A model generated the notes under the pieces. That model ran no database searches. It was not told the origin of the DNA and saw only the letters and a list, made by a program, of their open reading frames with translations. From Acetobacter sp. (lineage in GTDB: Bacteria > Pseudomonadota > Alphaproteobacteria > Acetobacterales > Acetobacteraceae), in the NCBI GenBank assembly GCA_017474285.1, contig JAFVHT010000059.1, positions 83,838 through 147,837 on the forward strand: a stretch of 64,000 nucleotides of DNA, in the 5' to 3' direction. A program made the position numbers and the translations under genes. This document shows positions 29,334 through 39,185 of the stretch, one piece after another (position 1 is the stretch's first letter; every line of letters begins with the position of its first letter).

Positions 29334-30635
29334 TTATTCTGCGTTAATACCAAATACAACATGCAAAAGAGCAAACAGTGCAGCACCAACCCCACACCCG
29401 ATAAAAGTACCACTAAAGCGAATAAATTGAAGGTCTTTTCCAACGCGTAATTCTAATTTATCTGCCATTGCTACAGCATCCCATCCTGCTATAACGCTGG
29501 CAATAAATTCCGCGAGACGTATACGCATAGAAGGGAGCATGTACAAAACACCCTTATGAATCCCTTTCTCAATTTGTCCACGGAACACAGCATCGTGCCG
29601 CATTTTTTGTGCTAAATCTTCAAGGCTATCGCGCACAAGAGAGAGAGCCCGCCCTTGTGGATTTTTAACATCAGATTCCACTTTTTCTCGCAAACGTTGC
29701 CAAACGTGACGCCACCACCCGACAACTTTTTCTTGCGATAATGCCTCAATAATCGTTTGGGTTAACGCACGCGCTTGGCTAGGATCTGTTTCTAACCGAT
29801 CAATTTGTGTTTGCACCCATTGTGTAAAATTCTCACGTAAACTCGAATCCTCAAGATCGATTCGTTCTAACTCCTGCCTTACAGAGGCTAATACCCGCGT
29901 TGCTACAGATCCCCCGATAGCCCACCCTAAAAAACGCCCTCCTTGCTCACGCACACGCTCTTGAATAACGCTCCGTAAAACACTCTCACTTGAGTGGATA
30001 TTGTCTTTAATATATCTCAACAGATAAGATAAAATTTCTTCATGTTTATTACGATCAACGAGATTACGAAGCAGTTTAACAATAACAAGAATAAAATCAT
30101 CATCTCCCAGAATTTTTGGTAAAAAACGCGCAAACATTTGGCTCATACGACCGCTTTCCATATAGTCAAATATTTGAGGCGTAACACGCACGACGGAAAC
30201 CGCTATCGTTTCCTGCATATTTTTATCTTCAAGAATATTGGCCATAGCCCCTGGTAGATCAACACGTTGTAACACCACGTTAACTTCTTGTTCTGTAAAA
30301 ACCTGTTCCATCACAAACAGACCTAAAGCCCGCCCAAGTCGATCTTTTTGTGTGGGTAAAATGGCTGTATGGGGAATAGGTAGCCCCATAGGTCTACGAA
30401 AAAGAGCTACAACTGCAAACCAATCCGCGATTCCCCCGACAACCCCTGCATAGGCACCAGCACGCACGATTTCTAACCAAAAACTTTCTTTAACCCACCC
30501 TAACGCTGGCGCTAAATAACTGAGCAAGGTCAAAAGCACCATGACCCCAAGCAACATAGTTGCTAAAGATTTGTACCGTTTTAGTTCCTGATAAGTCGTG
30601 TTATGCTGTGCGTTCGTATCCTCTATTATAGCCAT
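29334..30635 (-). CDS. DUF445 (YjiN-type) membrane-anchored protein
   Basis: 433-residue protein of unknown function. It has an N-terminal helix pair (about residues 25-75) with the signature VVGGIADWFAVVALFRRPMGLPIPHTAI, split across residues 64-92, a long charged helical region, and a C-terminal hydrophobic anchor (FSGTFIGCGVGAALFALLHVVF). This is the DUF445 plan. It is read away from the divergent ppc gene; 170 bases separate them and should contain both promoters. Confidence 0.88.
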   Translation of the reverse strand: MAIIEDTNAQHNTTYQELKRYKSLATMLLGVMVLLTLLSYLAPALGWVKESFWLEIVRAGAYAGVVGGIADWFAVVALFRRPMGLPIPHTAILPTQKDRLGRALGLFVMEQVFTEQEVNVVLQRVDLPGAMANILEDKNMQETIAVSVVRVTPQIFDYMESGRMSQMFARFLPKILGDDDFILVIVKLLRNLVDRNKHEEILSYLLRYIKDNIHSSESVLRSVIQERVREQGGRFLGWAIGGSVATRVLASVRQELERIDLEDSSLRENFTQWVQTQIDRLETDPSQARALTQTIIEALSQEKVVGWWRHVWQRLREKVESDVKNPQGRALSLVRDSLEDLAQKMRHDAVFRGQIEKGIHKGVLYMLPSMRIRLAEFIASVIAGWDAVAMADKLELRVGKDLQFIRFSGTFIGCGVGAALFALLHVVFGINAE

Positions 30636-30805
30636 GGTATTAGAAATAACCTGTTTTTCTTTCTACTGCTATCTCTCCCCTTAAAGATTTGTTATATTTT
30701 ACATCAAATCACAATCGTTTACGTAAAAGATATACTCAACTGTCTTTAACCACTTGTAACCCTTAGATCCTCGCGTCCTCTCATTACATTCAAAAAGGAA
30801 AAAAC

Positions 30806-33613
30806 ATGAAGACATTAGATTTCTCCTCTCTCTCGCCACGTCTTAATCATATTTTAACTTCTATCATAGAGACCGCGCATACCGTCACCGAAGATTATAA
30901 CCCTGTTATGACTCTTGCCCTGCATATTGGCAAAGCCTTTGAAAAAAAAGAGATTGATTACGACGATTTACGCAGTGTGATATATTTTTTAAGGGATTCC
31001 GCTTTTCTTAAACGTGCCCGTCATCTCCATCACTACGTAAACACAAACACAGAAACTTCTTCTGTACAAGAAAAATTTCACCATGTTGCCCAACATGTCC
31101 TTAAAACGCTCCCAACCCCTACGTTTGAGGCCTATCGTGACGCTATAAGCCATATCCGTTTTGCGGCAGTTTTTACAGCACACCCCACTTTTGCCCTCAA
31201 TAATTCTGTTTATGCAGCTCTTGCAGAAAGTGCCTCTTCCCCTACCCCACCACAAACATCTCCTTTTTTCGAGACACATCGCCGATCAGCCCCCCCTACT
31301 TTAGAAGAGGAATTTACGCTTGCCACAGAAGCCATCTCGCGTGCGCGTGATGCTATTGACCTCTTTACAACAGAACTTCTTAAAACAGCCTCAGAAACGT
31401 GGCCAACAACGTGGACGACTCTTACACCGTGCCCTGTTATTGCAACAAGTTGGGTCGGCTATGATACAGACGGGCGCATGGATATTGGTTGGTGGGATAC
31501 GTTGCGCCTACGCCTGCATATGAAACGCCTCCAGCTAACCCGATTACAAGAGCAAATCACACGTGAAAACGTTCTTAATACAGACCTCACCCATCGGCTT
31601 AATAATGCCATTGTTTGTGTAACGGAACAAATTAATGCAGCCCCTTCCAATGGAACAGATGTACAAGCCGTAGCACGTTTTGCTCAACTGCTTGTTACAC
31701 GCAAAGACAGAGCATTAACCGATGCTTCTGAACTCAATGACTCTCTTCAATCTGCCATTGATAATGCTCCCTCGCATGACTCTAAAATTCGCCTTGCTGT
31801 TGCGCGGGCAGGGTTTCTTGCCCATGGGTTAGGACTTGCTCATACGCATGTACGGCTTAATGCCGTACAAGTCCATAATTATATTCGGCAAAAACTCAAT
31901 TTATTAGATGACCCAAACAATCCTACTTGCCGCCGTACACTTCTTAATCAAGCCAACGACGCCCTTGACACAGTTACTCCTGTTCCGGTTGATTTTGGGG
32001 CTCTTCTCGGTGCTTCTGCCTCCTCTGAACGCTTGATGATGACTATTGCGCAAATCACAAAATTTGTTGATTCCCAAAGCCCTGTCCGTTTTCTCATTGC
32101 TGAGACAGAAACAGGCTACACATTGTTAATGGCTCTATGGATTGCCACCTATCTTGGTGTTGATCATAACGTTGAAATATCGCCTCTCTTTGAAACATAC
32201 GACGCTATTCTCAATGGAGAACAAATTATAGAAGAAGCCCTACGTTCTCCAGCATGGCGTGCCTATATCCGGCGCATGGGACGGATATGCTTACAATTTG
32301 GTTATTCTGATTCTGGGCGTTATATCGGGCAACTGGGCGCATCTTACCTTATTGAACGACTGCGCTTAAGAATTTGTAATCTTTTAACACGTTGGGAACT
32401 TAACGATATTGAAGTGGTTCTTTTTGACACGCATGGCGAAAGCATTGGTCGTGGTGCGCACCCCTTCCATATGGCAGATAGACTTTCTTATTTATTCCCT
32501 ACCTATGTCCGTAACCACTTCAAAAAACATAATCTTACCTATCGTGAGGAGACCTCTTTCCAAGGAGGTGATGGCTATTTACTTTTTGGCACGCAAGACT
32601 TAGCCAACGCGACATTAAGCACCATTGTTGACAATATTTTTCTCCCCACTCTCCAGGAAGAAAATGAAGATCCTATTTATGACAACACTGATTTTTCAAC
32701 CGATTTTTTCTTTAGTATGATTGAATCGATGAACAAACTCGTCGACGATACAGGATATGCTTCTCTTCTTGGAACATTTGGTCCTTCCCTTGTTGATCGC
32801 ACAGGCTCGCGCCCTCCGGCACGAGAAAATACTGAAGCTTCAACAAAAACACGTATTACTCACCCAAGTCAACTCAGGGCGATTACCAACAACGCTATTC
32901 TCCAACAACTCGGTTGGTGTGCCAATACACTCCATGGGTTAGGCACAGCGGCACGCCGTCATGCCGAAATTTTCAACACACTTCATACGTCTAGCCAACG
33001 TTTTCGACGTGCATTAGATTTTGCTAACCATGGTTTATCCTGTTCAGACGATAAAGTTCTTAAAAGTATTGTTTCCTTGTTAGATCCCTCCTTCTGGCTT
33101 GATCGTGCTACAGAGGAAAAAGATCTTAAACGCCGGCAAGCCTTTTTGGGTTTAATGAACCACCTTGAAAAAATCAACCTCTCAACAGAACTTTACACGA
33201 TGTTTAGACGCATTCAGATTGATCACATCGCCCTTCGAGAAGTCTGGCAAAATGCTCCAAAAACAGAACCGCGTATTCGTTTACTCCATGCTATCCGTAT
33301 TATGATTATTGAACAAATATGGTTATTAGCGTGTCGTATTCCGTTTTTTACACCCCGTAGTGGCTTTAACCATAGTATTATGATGCGTAAAGTTTTATGC
33401 CTTGAAATTCCTTATGTTCTTCAACAAATGACCACGATTTTCCCAATAGGCAATAGTCCAACGAACCAAGATTTTTATGAACCAAAAGGACACAGAAACG
33501 AAGCGATCTACATACGTGAACATTGGGATATTTTTACCCCTATGGAACAACTTTTTCAGCTTCTCCGTGAAATAAGTGTCGCTCTCACACACGATATTGG
33601 TGCCTTTGGTTAA
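30806..33613 (+). CDS. ppc: Phosphoenolpyruvate carboxylase, divergent
   Basis: Would carboxylate PEP to oxaloacetate to refill the TCA cycle. 935 residues, near the family norm. Recognisable: TAHPTF near residue 123 (catalytic His region), SWVGYDTDGRMDIGWW near 215, QFGYSDSGRYIGQLGA near 500 and THGESIGRGAHPFHMADRL near 550. The usual FHGRGG loop is replaced by FDTHGE and the C-terminal RxTNPG end is replaced by LTHDIGAFG, so some catalytic details differ from the E. coli enzyme. The ATG has AAAAGGAAAA upstream. Monocistronic. I am confident of the family, less so of activity. Confidence 0.85.
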   Translation: MKTLDFSSLSPRLNHILTSIIETAHTVTEDYNPVMTLALHIGKAFEKKEIDYDDLRSVIYFLRDSAFLKRARHLHHYVNTNTETSSVQEKFHHVAQHVLKTLPTPTFEAYRDAISHIRFAAVFTAHPTFALNNSVYAALAESASSPTPPQTSPFFETHRRSAPPTLEEEFTLATEAISRARDAIDLFTTELLKTASETWPTTWTTLTPCPVIATSWVGYDTDGRMDIGWWDTLRLRLHMKRLQLTRLQEQITRENVLNTDLTHRLNNAIVCVTEQINAAPSNGTDVQAVARFAQLLVTRKDRALTDASELNDSLQSAIDNAPSHDSKIRLAVARAGFLAHGLGLAHTHVRLNAVQVHNYIRQKLNLLDDPNNPTCRRTLLNQANDALDTVTPVPVDFGALLGASASSERLMMTIAQITKFVDSQSPVRFLIAETETGYTLLMALWIATYLGVDHNVEISPLFETYDAILNGEQIIEEALRSPAWRAYIRRMGRICLQFGYSDSGRYIGQLGASYLIERLRLRICNLLTRWELNDIEVVLFDTHGESIGRGAHPFHMADRLSYLFPTYVRNHFKKHNLTYREETSFQGGDGYLLFGTQDLANATLSTIVDNIFLPTLQEENEDPIYDNTDFSTDFFFSMIESMNKLVDDTGYASLLGTFGPSLVDRTGSRPPARENTEASTKTRITHPSQLRAITNNAILQQLGWCANTLHGLGTAARRHAEIFNTLHTSSQRFRRALDFANHGLSCSDDKVLKSIVSLLDPSFWLDRATEEKDLKRRQAFLGLMNHLEKINLSTELYTMFRRIQIDHIALREVWQNAPKTEPRIRLLHAIRIMIIEQIWLLACRIPFFTPRSGFNHSIMMRKVLCLEIPYVLQQMTTIFPIGNSPTNQDFYEPKGHRNEAIYIREHWDIFTPMEQLFQLLREISVALTHDIGAFG

Positions 33614-33799
33614 CCTCTTTTTGGATTACCTCTCAGCTATTCTTAAGAACTCTTCTAGTTCAAGAGAGTATTTTCACAACGGAGAAGGTTACAAATTGAG
33701 AAAACCTGGCCAAAAATCCTAGCGTTTACTGTTTTAGGTTAAACATAATTTTATGTTTTGTATTTTATTACATTATAAGCATCGTTAAAGGTGTAAACT

Positions 33800-34547
33800 A
33801 TGGAAACTCGTATCTATTCAAAAACCCTTACAATTCAATATGACGACGTAAAAAGTTTTTATGATAAAAGAGCCAAAGAGTTTTCTTCTGGTCTACTTCC
33901 TAAATATACATGTACATTACTCAACGATACAGATTCACATTACGCTGAAAAATGGCATGATTTCGAAGTCAATACTATAAAACCTTATCTTAATTGTGGA
34001 AAAATTTTAGATATAGGATGTGGTATTGGCAGGTGGGCTGATGTATTAGCAAACGAGTGCATAAGTTATTGCGGTATTGATTTTTCTAAAACCATGATAG
34101 AGGCTGCAAAACAAAGATTTTCTCAAAAGAATATCAATTTTTTCAATATTCGTTTCAAGATATTCCTCAATTAACAAGCATAGAAAGTCCCCCCCCCTCA
34201 AGAAAGGGTTTGATACAATAATTATTTCTGGAGTATCTATGTATGTTAATGATGATGATTTGAAAAGAACTTATCGTCACTTATACAAAATTCTAAATAA
34301 AAACGGAGTTATCTATCTTGAAGAAAGTGTTGGCGTTGAAAAAAGGCTAACTCTAAAACAACATTATTCAGAATCATTAAAAAATAATTATAGTGTTATC
34401 TACAGAACAAAAGAAGAATATCTTACTTTATTGAAAGATTTAACAGACAAGATGATTCTTGTTAAAGAAAGCTATTTAAGCGAATTAGACAAACCTACTT
34501 TTCGAGACACAACCCATTGGTTTCTTCTATTAAAGAAACCAAATTAG
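33800..34547 (+). pseudogene. Class I SAM-dependent methyltransferase, two frameshifts
   Basis: The frame from 33800 carries SAM motif I ILDIGCGIGRWADVLA (residues 69-84) and YCGIDFSKTMIEAA, then stops at 34174. The C-terminal part (SGVSMYVNDDDLKRTYRHLY to HWFLLLKKPN) is in a second frame to 34547, and a short linking stretch (QYSFQDIPQLTSIESPPP) in the third. One base lacking in the T6 run at 34138-34143 and one in the C9 run at 34189-34197 would give a single 249-residue enzyme. The gene is visibly more AT-rich than its neighbours and stands alone between ppc and accA, suggesting transfer. Substrate unknown. Mutation, phase variation and sequence error are all possible. Confidence 0.75.
34189..34197 (+). 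repeat. C9 homopolymer tract inside the methyltransferase gene
   Basis: Nine consecutive C in an otherwise very AT-rich gene. C10 (or C7) would put the downstream frame in register with the middle segment. Tracts like this drive phase variation in other bacteria. Confidence 0.7.
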
Positions 34548-34630
34548 TCCCTAAAATCATACAAAGTTGAGGCACAGTAAAGAGAGTATATGCAGACGCT
34601 GCCTTTTCTACCCCTTATCTAAAAAGAGCT

Positions 34631-35587
34631 TTATTGTACAACATCACGACCCATAGCTAAAAATTTCTCACGGCGTAATTGTTTAAGTTGGGTTGGATCA
34701 AGAGGCAATAATTCCTGCAATGTTTCCGCCAACGCATCCCCTACCATTTTTTTAACAACGTCAGGATGACGATGTGCTCCCCCCACAGGTTCTGGAATAA
34801 TCCGATCAATAAGTCCTAAACGTTTTAAGTCTTGGGCCGTAAGTTTTAGGGCTTCTGCCGCTTTTGCTGATTGTTTTGGATCACGCCATAAAATAGAGGC
34901 ACAAGCTTCGGGAGAAATTACGGAATAAATAGCATGTTCTAGCATTAAAACACGATCTCCCGCCCCTAAAGCAACAGCACCGCCAGAACCACCCTCACCA
35001 ATCACTACGGCAATCAAGGGCACAGGTACATCGAAACAAACGCTAATCGTCCGCGCAATAGCTTCAGCTTGCCCACGTTGTTCTGCATCAATGCCTGGCC
35101 AAGCTCCTGCTGTATCAATAAATGTGAGAATCGGTAAGCCAAACCGCCCTGCCAACAACATTAAGCGTTGTGCTTTTCGATACCCCTCAGGGCGAGCCAT
35201 GCCAAAATTATGTTCAATACGCGTTTCTAAGTCAGAACCACGCTCTGTACCAATGACCATAACAGGGATACCTTCAAACCGCCCTATTCCCCCTACAATG
35301 GCTTTATCCTCTGCAAAAAGTCGATCACCTGCTAAAGGCATATAATCCGTTATCAATGCCTTAATATAATCTTCTGTATGGGGGCGTTGTGCATGCCGAA
35401 CCACTTGCACTTTTTGCGATGGCGTAAGATTCGCATAAATCGTTTGAAGGCTTTTTTCGGTCTTTTCTGAAAGACGCGCTATTTCTTCCTCTATATCGAC
35501 TCTTTCAGGATCTGCAACCTGCCGTAACTCATCAATCTTATTTTCAAGTTCAGCAATGGATTTTTCAAACTCTAAAAACTGATGCAT
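34631..35587 (-). CDS. accA: Acetyl-CoA carboxylase carboxyltransferase subunit alpha
   Basis: Carboxyltransferase alpha subunit for malonyl-CoA formation in fatty-acid synthesis. 318 residues; the N-terminal helical part starts FLEFEKSIAELENKIDEL, and the crotonase-like core contains RPEGYRKAQRLMLLAGRFGLP, FIDTAGAWPGIDAEQRGQAEAIA near residue 165 and IGEGGSGGAVALGAGD near 200, the oxyanion glycine motif. ATG at 35587. Standard length. Likely monocistronic, or read from xerD 133 bases upstream. Confidence 0.96.
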   Translation of the reverse strand: MHQFLEFEKSIAELENKIDELRQVADPERVDIEEEIARLSEKTEKSLQTIYANLTPSQKVQVVRHAQRPHTEDYIKALITDYMPLAGDRLFAEDKAIVGGIGRFEGIPVMVIGTERGSDLETRIEHNFGMARPEGYRKAQRLMLLAGRFGLPILTFIDTAGAWPGIDAEQRGQAEAIARTISVCFDVPVPLIAVVIGEGGSGGAVALGAGDRVLMLEHAIYSVISPEACASILWRDPKQSAKAAEALKLTAQDLKRLGLIDRIIPEPVGGAHRHPDVVKKMVGDALAETLQELLPLDPTQLKQLRREKFLAMGRDVVQ

Positions 35588-35720
35588 TTTTCACCACACC
35601 ATCAAAAAATACGAAAAATACGACTCTTAAAACAAAATACCTATAAAAACACCCGTGACACACGTATACCCAACGCTTATACACTAAAATCATTTCCCAC
35701 GGCAAAATCATTTCTCTCCC

Positions 35721-36650
35721 TTATTGATCCTTACCTAAAGACATCCGCGCTAGAGGGTGATGTTCAGCCATTACACGGGATAAATGATCAGCTTGTACAT
35801 GTGTGTAAATTTGCGTCATCGCAATATCTGCATGCCCCAATAACACCTGTAACGCACGCAAATCGGCACCATGCGCCAATAAATGCGTTGCAAAAGAATG
35901 TCGCAAAACATGGGGCGAAAGACGTGCAGGATCTATCCCCGCGTGAATAGCAACATCATGTAAAATACGATCAAAAGCCTGACGCGTCATCGGTTTAGTC
36001 GGCACACGCCCCGGAAATAAATACAGGCTCTGACGCGCTTTATCACTTTGAAGCAAGGCTTGAGCAGCCGCACGTGCAGATTCTGATAACGGCACAAGCC
36101 GTTGCCGCCCACCCTTACCCTGCACGACGATCATTTGTGCCTCTTGCCTCAAAGCTTCACGCGGTAATGTTAAAAGTTCAGAAATCCGTAATCCCGAAGC
36201 ATACAACAATTCTAATGCTGCCCGTGCGACAAGCCCACGTCGCTTTTTAGCCGCCGAAGCTCCTTCAGGCACAGAACACGCTTCAATAAGGGCTATAACT
36301 TCCGCCTCTGATAAAAAACGGGGAAGCGTTTTTTGCGGACGAGGTGCCTCTAAACTCGTTGCAGGATTATCCTGACGTATCCCCTCACGCAACTGAAAAA
36401 GATAAAACTGCCGAATACACGACAGCCTACGAGCAATTGTTCTACGGGCATAGCCGTCCTTTTCCACAAGATCAGCAAGCCATGCTTTTAACCCCTCCGT
36501 TGTGGCTGTTTGAATGGTTTCCCCACGACAGGCAAGACTTTCTGCGCAAGAGCGTAAATCAGATTCATAAGCCGCAATTGTGTTAGAGGTTGCAGCTCGT
36601 TCTGCAACAAGCATTTCAAGAAAAGGCTCAAAACTTATGCGATCGACCAT
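35721..36650 (-). CDS. xerD: Site-specific tyrosine recombinase XerD
   Basis: Resolves chromosome dimers at dif with XerC. 309 residues: N-terminal SAM-like DNA-binding domain (about 5-95) and catalytic domain with the full set R in ASGLRISELLTL, K in GKGGRQRLVPL, HxxR in LSPHVLRHSFATHLL, H in LGHADIAMTQ and the nucleophile Tyr in IYTHVQ near residue 286. XerC is the alternative; the sequence around the active site and the pairing with accA suit XerD. The ATG at 36650 lies 47 bases after the small membrane protein gene. Confidence 0.92.
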   Translation of the reverse strand: MVDRISFEPFLEMLVAERAATSNTIAAYESDLRSCAESLACRGETIQTATTEGLKAWLADLVEKDGYARRTIARRLSCIRQFYLFQLREGIRQDNPATSLEAPRPQKTLPRFLSEAEVIALIEACSVPEGASAAKKRRGLVARAALELLYASGLRISELLTLPREALRQEAQMIVVQGKGGRQRLVPLSESARAAAQALLQSDKARQSLYLFPGRVPTKPMTRQAFDRILHDVAIHAGIDPARLSPHVLRHSFATHLLAHGADLRALQVLLGHADIAMTQIYTHVQADHLSRVMAEHHPLARMSLGKDQ

Positions 36651-36697
36651 TTTACACCCCTTTCCCCGAGGTTTCGTCGCCTTTTCCGTAAGGCGCC

Positions 36698-36970
36698 CTA
36701 TTGAGTCACCGATCCCTGCTGATACACAAGAGGATGCATCGGAGCAGATGGTACAACAGGCACAATAGCGCCCCCAGAAGAAACTCCCAGAGAGTTACCT
36801 TGGGAATTACCTTGAGACGCGGTTACAGCAGCACCCTCCGTAGACGGTGCGTTAAAGTGCCACTCACGATGAATGGGCTGTCGCGCAGGCGGATGCCCTT
36901 TCATGCCAAGGATTACAATAACCCCACCAAAAATAACAAACGCAACAACACTTAAAATCTGACGACTCAT
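36698..36970 (-). CDS. Small single-span membrane protein of unknown function
   Basis: 90 residues from the ATG at 36970 (MSRQILSVVAF); an ATG 11 codons earlier is also open. A hydrophobic segment at residues 5-22 (ILSVVAFVIFGGVIVILGMKG) is an anchor or uncleaved signal, followed by a Pro/Ser/Gly/Gln-rich periplasmic-type tail with a duplicated SQGNSQGNS. No family recognised. It directly precedes xerD on the same strand and probably shares its transcript. Confidence 0.5.
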   Translation of the reverse strand: MSRQILSVVAFVIFGGVIVILGMKGHPPARQPIHREWHFNAPSTEGAAVTASQGNSQGNSLGVSSGGAIVPVVPSAPMHPLVYQQGSVTQ

Positions 36971-37107
36971 ACAAACTCGATTCTCTAAAAATAAATAACG
37001 CATATCTTGTAACCGTGTTATATAGTGACTGTGATATTAAAAAAAACAATCTTAATCCTTTTTATCTCATTTAAAATACACCCGTCAGCCACTCTTTTTC
37101 CCCTCTT

Positions 37108-37155
37108 TAGCCTTTATTCTAGTCTTTATTTTAGCCTTTACTTTATCTTTACTTT
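37108..37155. repeat. 12-bp imperfect tandem repeat upstream of aroKB
   Basis: Four consecutive 12-base units: TAGCCTTTATTC, TAGTCTTTATTT, TAGCCTTTACTT, TATCTTTACTTT. The first three differ at one or two positions each; the fourth is looser. They lie about 70-120 bases before the aroKB start, in the shared upstream region of aroKB and the small membrane gene. Confidence 0.6.
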
Positions 37156-37226
37156 TATAGAATAAAACGAAACAACACATTTTGCCTCACCAAAAAAACA
37201 CTTCAAAAACAACTTAATCTAAAATC

Positions 37227-38924
37227 ATGTCTCTTTCTCCTCCCCCCTCTGATTTTCAAAATAGTTCTTTTTTACCATGTCACATTGTACTTATCGGCAT
37301 GATGGGCGCAGGAAAAACAACCCTAGGGCGTTCCCTGGCCCGCCGTTTAGGATACCCTTTTCTCGACAGTGATCACGAAATTGAGCGTGAAGCAGGCTGT
37401 TCTATTACCGATATTTTTGACCTCTATGGCGAAGCCGCTTTTCGCAAAAAAGAGCGCGAAGTTCTTCAACGCCTGTTAGAAGACTCCGTTCCTAAAGTTA
37501 TCGCCACAGGAGGAGGAGCTTTTATGGACCCCAATACCCGCACTTTAATTCATCAAAAAGCCCTCTCTTTTTGGCTTAACTGCCCTTTACCCGTTATTGC
37601 GCGCCGTGTTGCAGAACAAACCCACCGCCCTTTACTTAACACCTCCTCCCCTCTTAAAGTTTTAGAAAACCTTTTTGCCACGCGCGCACCTATTTATGCG
37701 CAAGCTGATATAACCCTTGATTGTGAAGAGGACTCTGTAGAACACATGACAACCCGCATGATAAACGAGATTAAAAAGATAAAAGACATTACTAAAAAAG
37801 AGCCATCCTTTTTGCAACTCCCTATTACGCTTAAGCATACGCACTACAGCGTTTTTATTGGACATGATCTTATTGCCCAAGCGGGGAAGATTCTTACCCC
37901 TCTCCTTCCTCATAAATCCGTTGTCATTATTACAGACGACACGGTGAAACAAGAACCCTACCTCTATACTTTAGAATCCGCCCTTACACGCGCAGGCATC
38001 GTTTCACGGCATTTAAGCGTTCCCTCAGGAGAACACAGTAAAAATATAACCATCTACACCACCCTCGTAGACTCCCTTCTCAAAGAGGGGATTGAACGCC
38101 GAACAAGCATTATTGCCCTTGGAGGCGGCGTTGTTGGGGATTTGGCAGGCTTTGTTGCTTCAACAACGTTGCGCGGTCTTCCTTTTATACAAATACCAAC
38201 CACGCTTTTATCACAGGTTGACTCGTCTGTCGGAGGTAAAACGGGGATTAACACCCATTTTGGTAAAAATCTTATCGGCACGTTCCACCAGCCTCTCTGT
38301 GTACTTGCCGATACGGCAACCCTAAAATCCCTTTCCCCACGCCAAATGAAAGCTGGCTATGCGGAAATCGTTAAGGCTGGGCTAATTGGGGATGCCGAAT
38401 TATTTACATGGTGTGAACAAAACGGTGCTTTAGTCCTTAAACAAGATCCCACAATCCTTGCCGAAGCCATACAACGCGCTTGCGCTTTCAAAGCTAGTGT
38501 TATTGCCACTGATGAGCGAGAAGAACAAAGCAGCAACGGGCGTGCCTTACTCAACCTTGGGCATACTTTTGCCCATGCATTAGAAGCAGAATTAGAGTAT
38601 GATGGGCGCCTCCTCCATGGGGAAGCGGTCTCTATCGGGTTGCATTTAGCCTTTGCGCTTTCATTACGGCTTGGTCTTTGCCCAGACTCAGCGTTAGCAC
38701 GTGTAACCCACCATCTCGAAAGCCTCTCTTTACTAACTCATATTCGCGATTTACCTGAAAAGGTTAAAATCGAAAACCTCATTGCCCATATGGGTAAAGA
38801 TAAAAAAATACGTGAAGGGCAACTCTCTTTTGTTTTGGTTCGTGATATTGGGCAGGCTTTTACAAACCGTGACGTTCCCATTCATCAGGTAATAGAAACC
38901 CTTAAAGCTGATGGAGCATTATAA
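37227..38924 (+). CDS. aroKB: Fused shikimate kinase / 3-dehydroquinate synthase
   Basis: Two shikimate-pathway enzymes in one 565-residue chain. Residues about 18-185 are shikimate kinase (AroK) with Walker A GMMGAGKTTLGRSLARRLG near 24, FLDSDHEIE and ATGGGAF. Residues about 195-565 are 3-dehydroquinate synthase (AroB), which uses NAD+ and Zn2+: SGEHSKN, ALGGGVVGDLAGFVAST, PTTLLSQVDSSVGGKTGIN, and metal ligands in ALLNLGHTFAHALE and LHGEAVSIG. The linker is short and Lys-rich. The two steps are not adjacent in the pathway (AroB second, AroK fifth), so this fusion is probably for co-expression. Fusion or adjacency of these genes is known in Acetobacteraceae and relatives. Confidence 0.93.
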   Translation: MSLSPPPSDFQNSSFLPCHIVLIGMMGAGKTTLGRSLARRLGYPFLDSDHEIEREAGCSITDIFDLYGEAAFRKKEREVLQRLLEDSVPKVIATGGGAFMDPNTRTLIHQKALSFWLNCPLPVIARRVAEQTHRPLLNTSSPLKVLENLFATRAPIYAQADITLDCEEDSVEHMTTRMINEIKKIKDITKKEPSFLQLPITLKHTHYSVFIGHDLIAQAGKILTPLLPHKSVVIITDDTVKQEPYLYTLESALTRAGIVSRHLSVPSGEHSKNITIYTTLVDSLLKEGIERRTSIIALGGGVVGDLAGFVASTTLRGLPFIQIPTTLLSQVDSSVGGKTGINTHFGKNLIGTFHQPLCVLADTATLKSLSPRQMKAGYAEIVKAGLIGDAELFTWCEQNGALVLKQDPTILAEAIQRACAFKASVIATDEREEQSSNGRALLNLGHTFAHALEAELEYDGRLLHGEAVSIGLHLAFALSLRLGLCPDSALARVTHHLESLSLLTHIRDLPEKVKIENLIAHMGKDKKIREGQLSFVLVRDIGQAFTNRDVPIHQVIETLKADGAL

Positions 38925-39185
38925 ATATTCTACAAGTATTATAAATAACAAGTACTGATGAGAGACTTTAAATGCTTCTTTCTCAAACCTAAAATGTTGC
39001 TTAAAAACCACAACTCCCTTACAATTGTTCTTAATCTCTATCTTTAAGGTTTTTCTTGCCTTTTATTGGAGGTAGAGTATTGTTTTAGTTATTCTCTCTC
39101 CCTATATCAAATTAAGGAGAGAAAGTATTTTTTACTTGGTAGTTTTGTTCGTAGTTTTGTTCCTTAATTTTATGGAGTTGAAATA

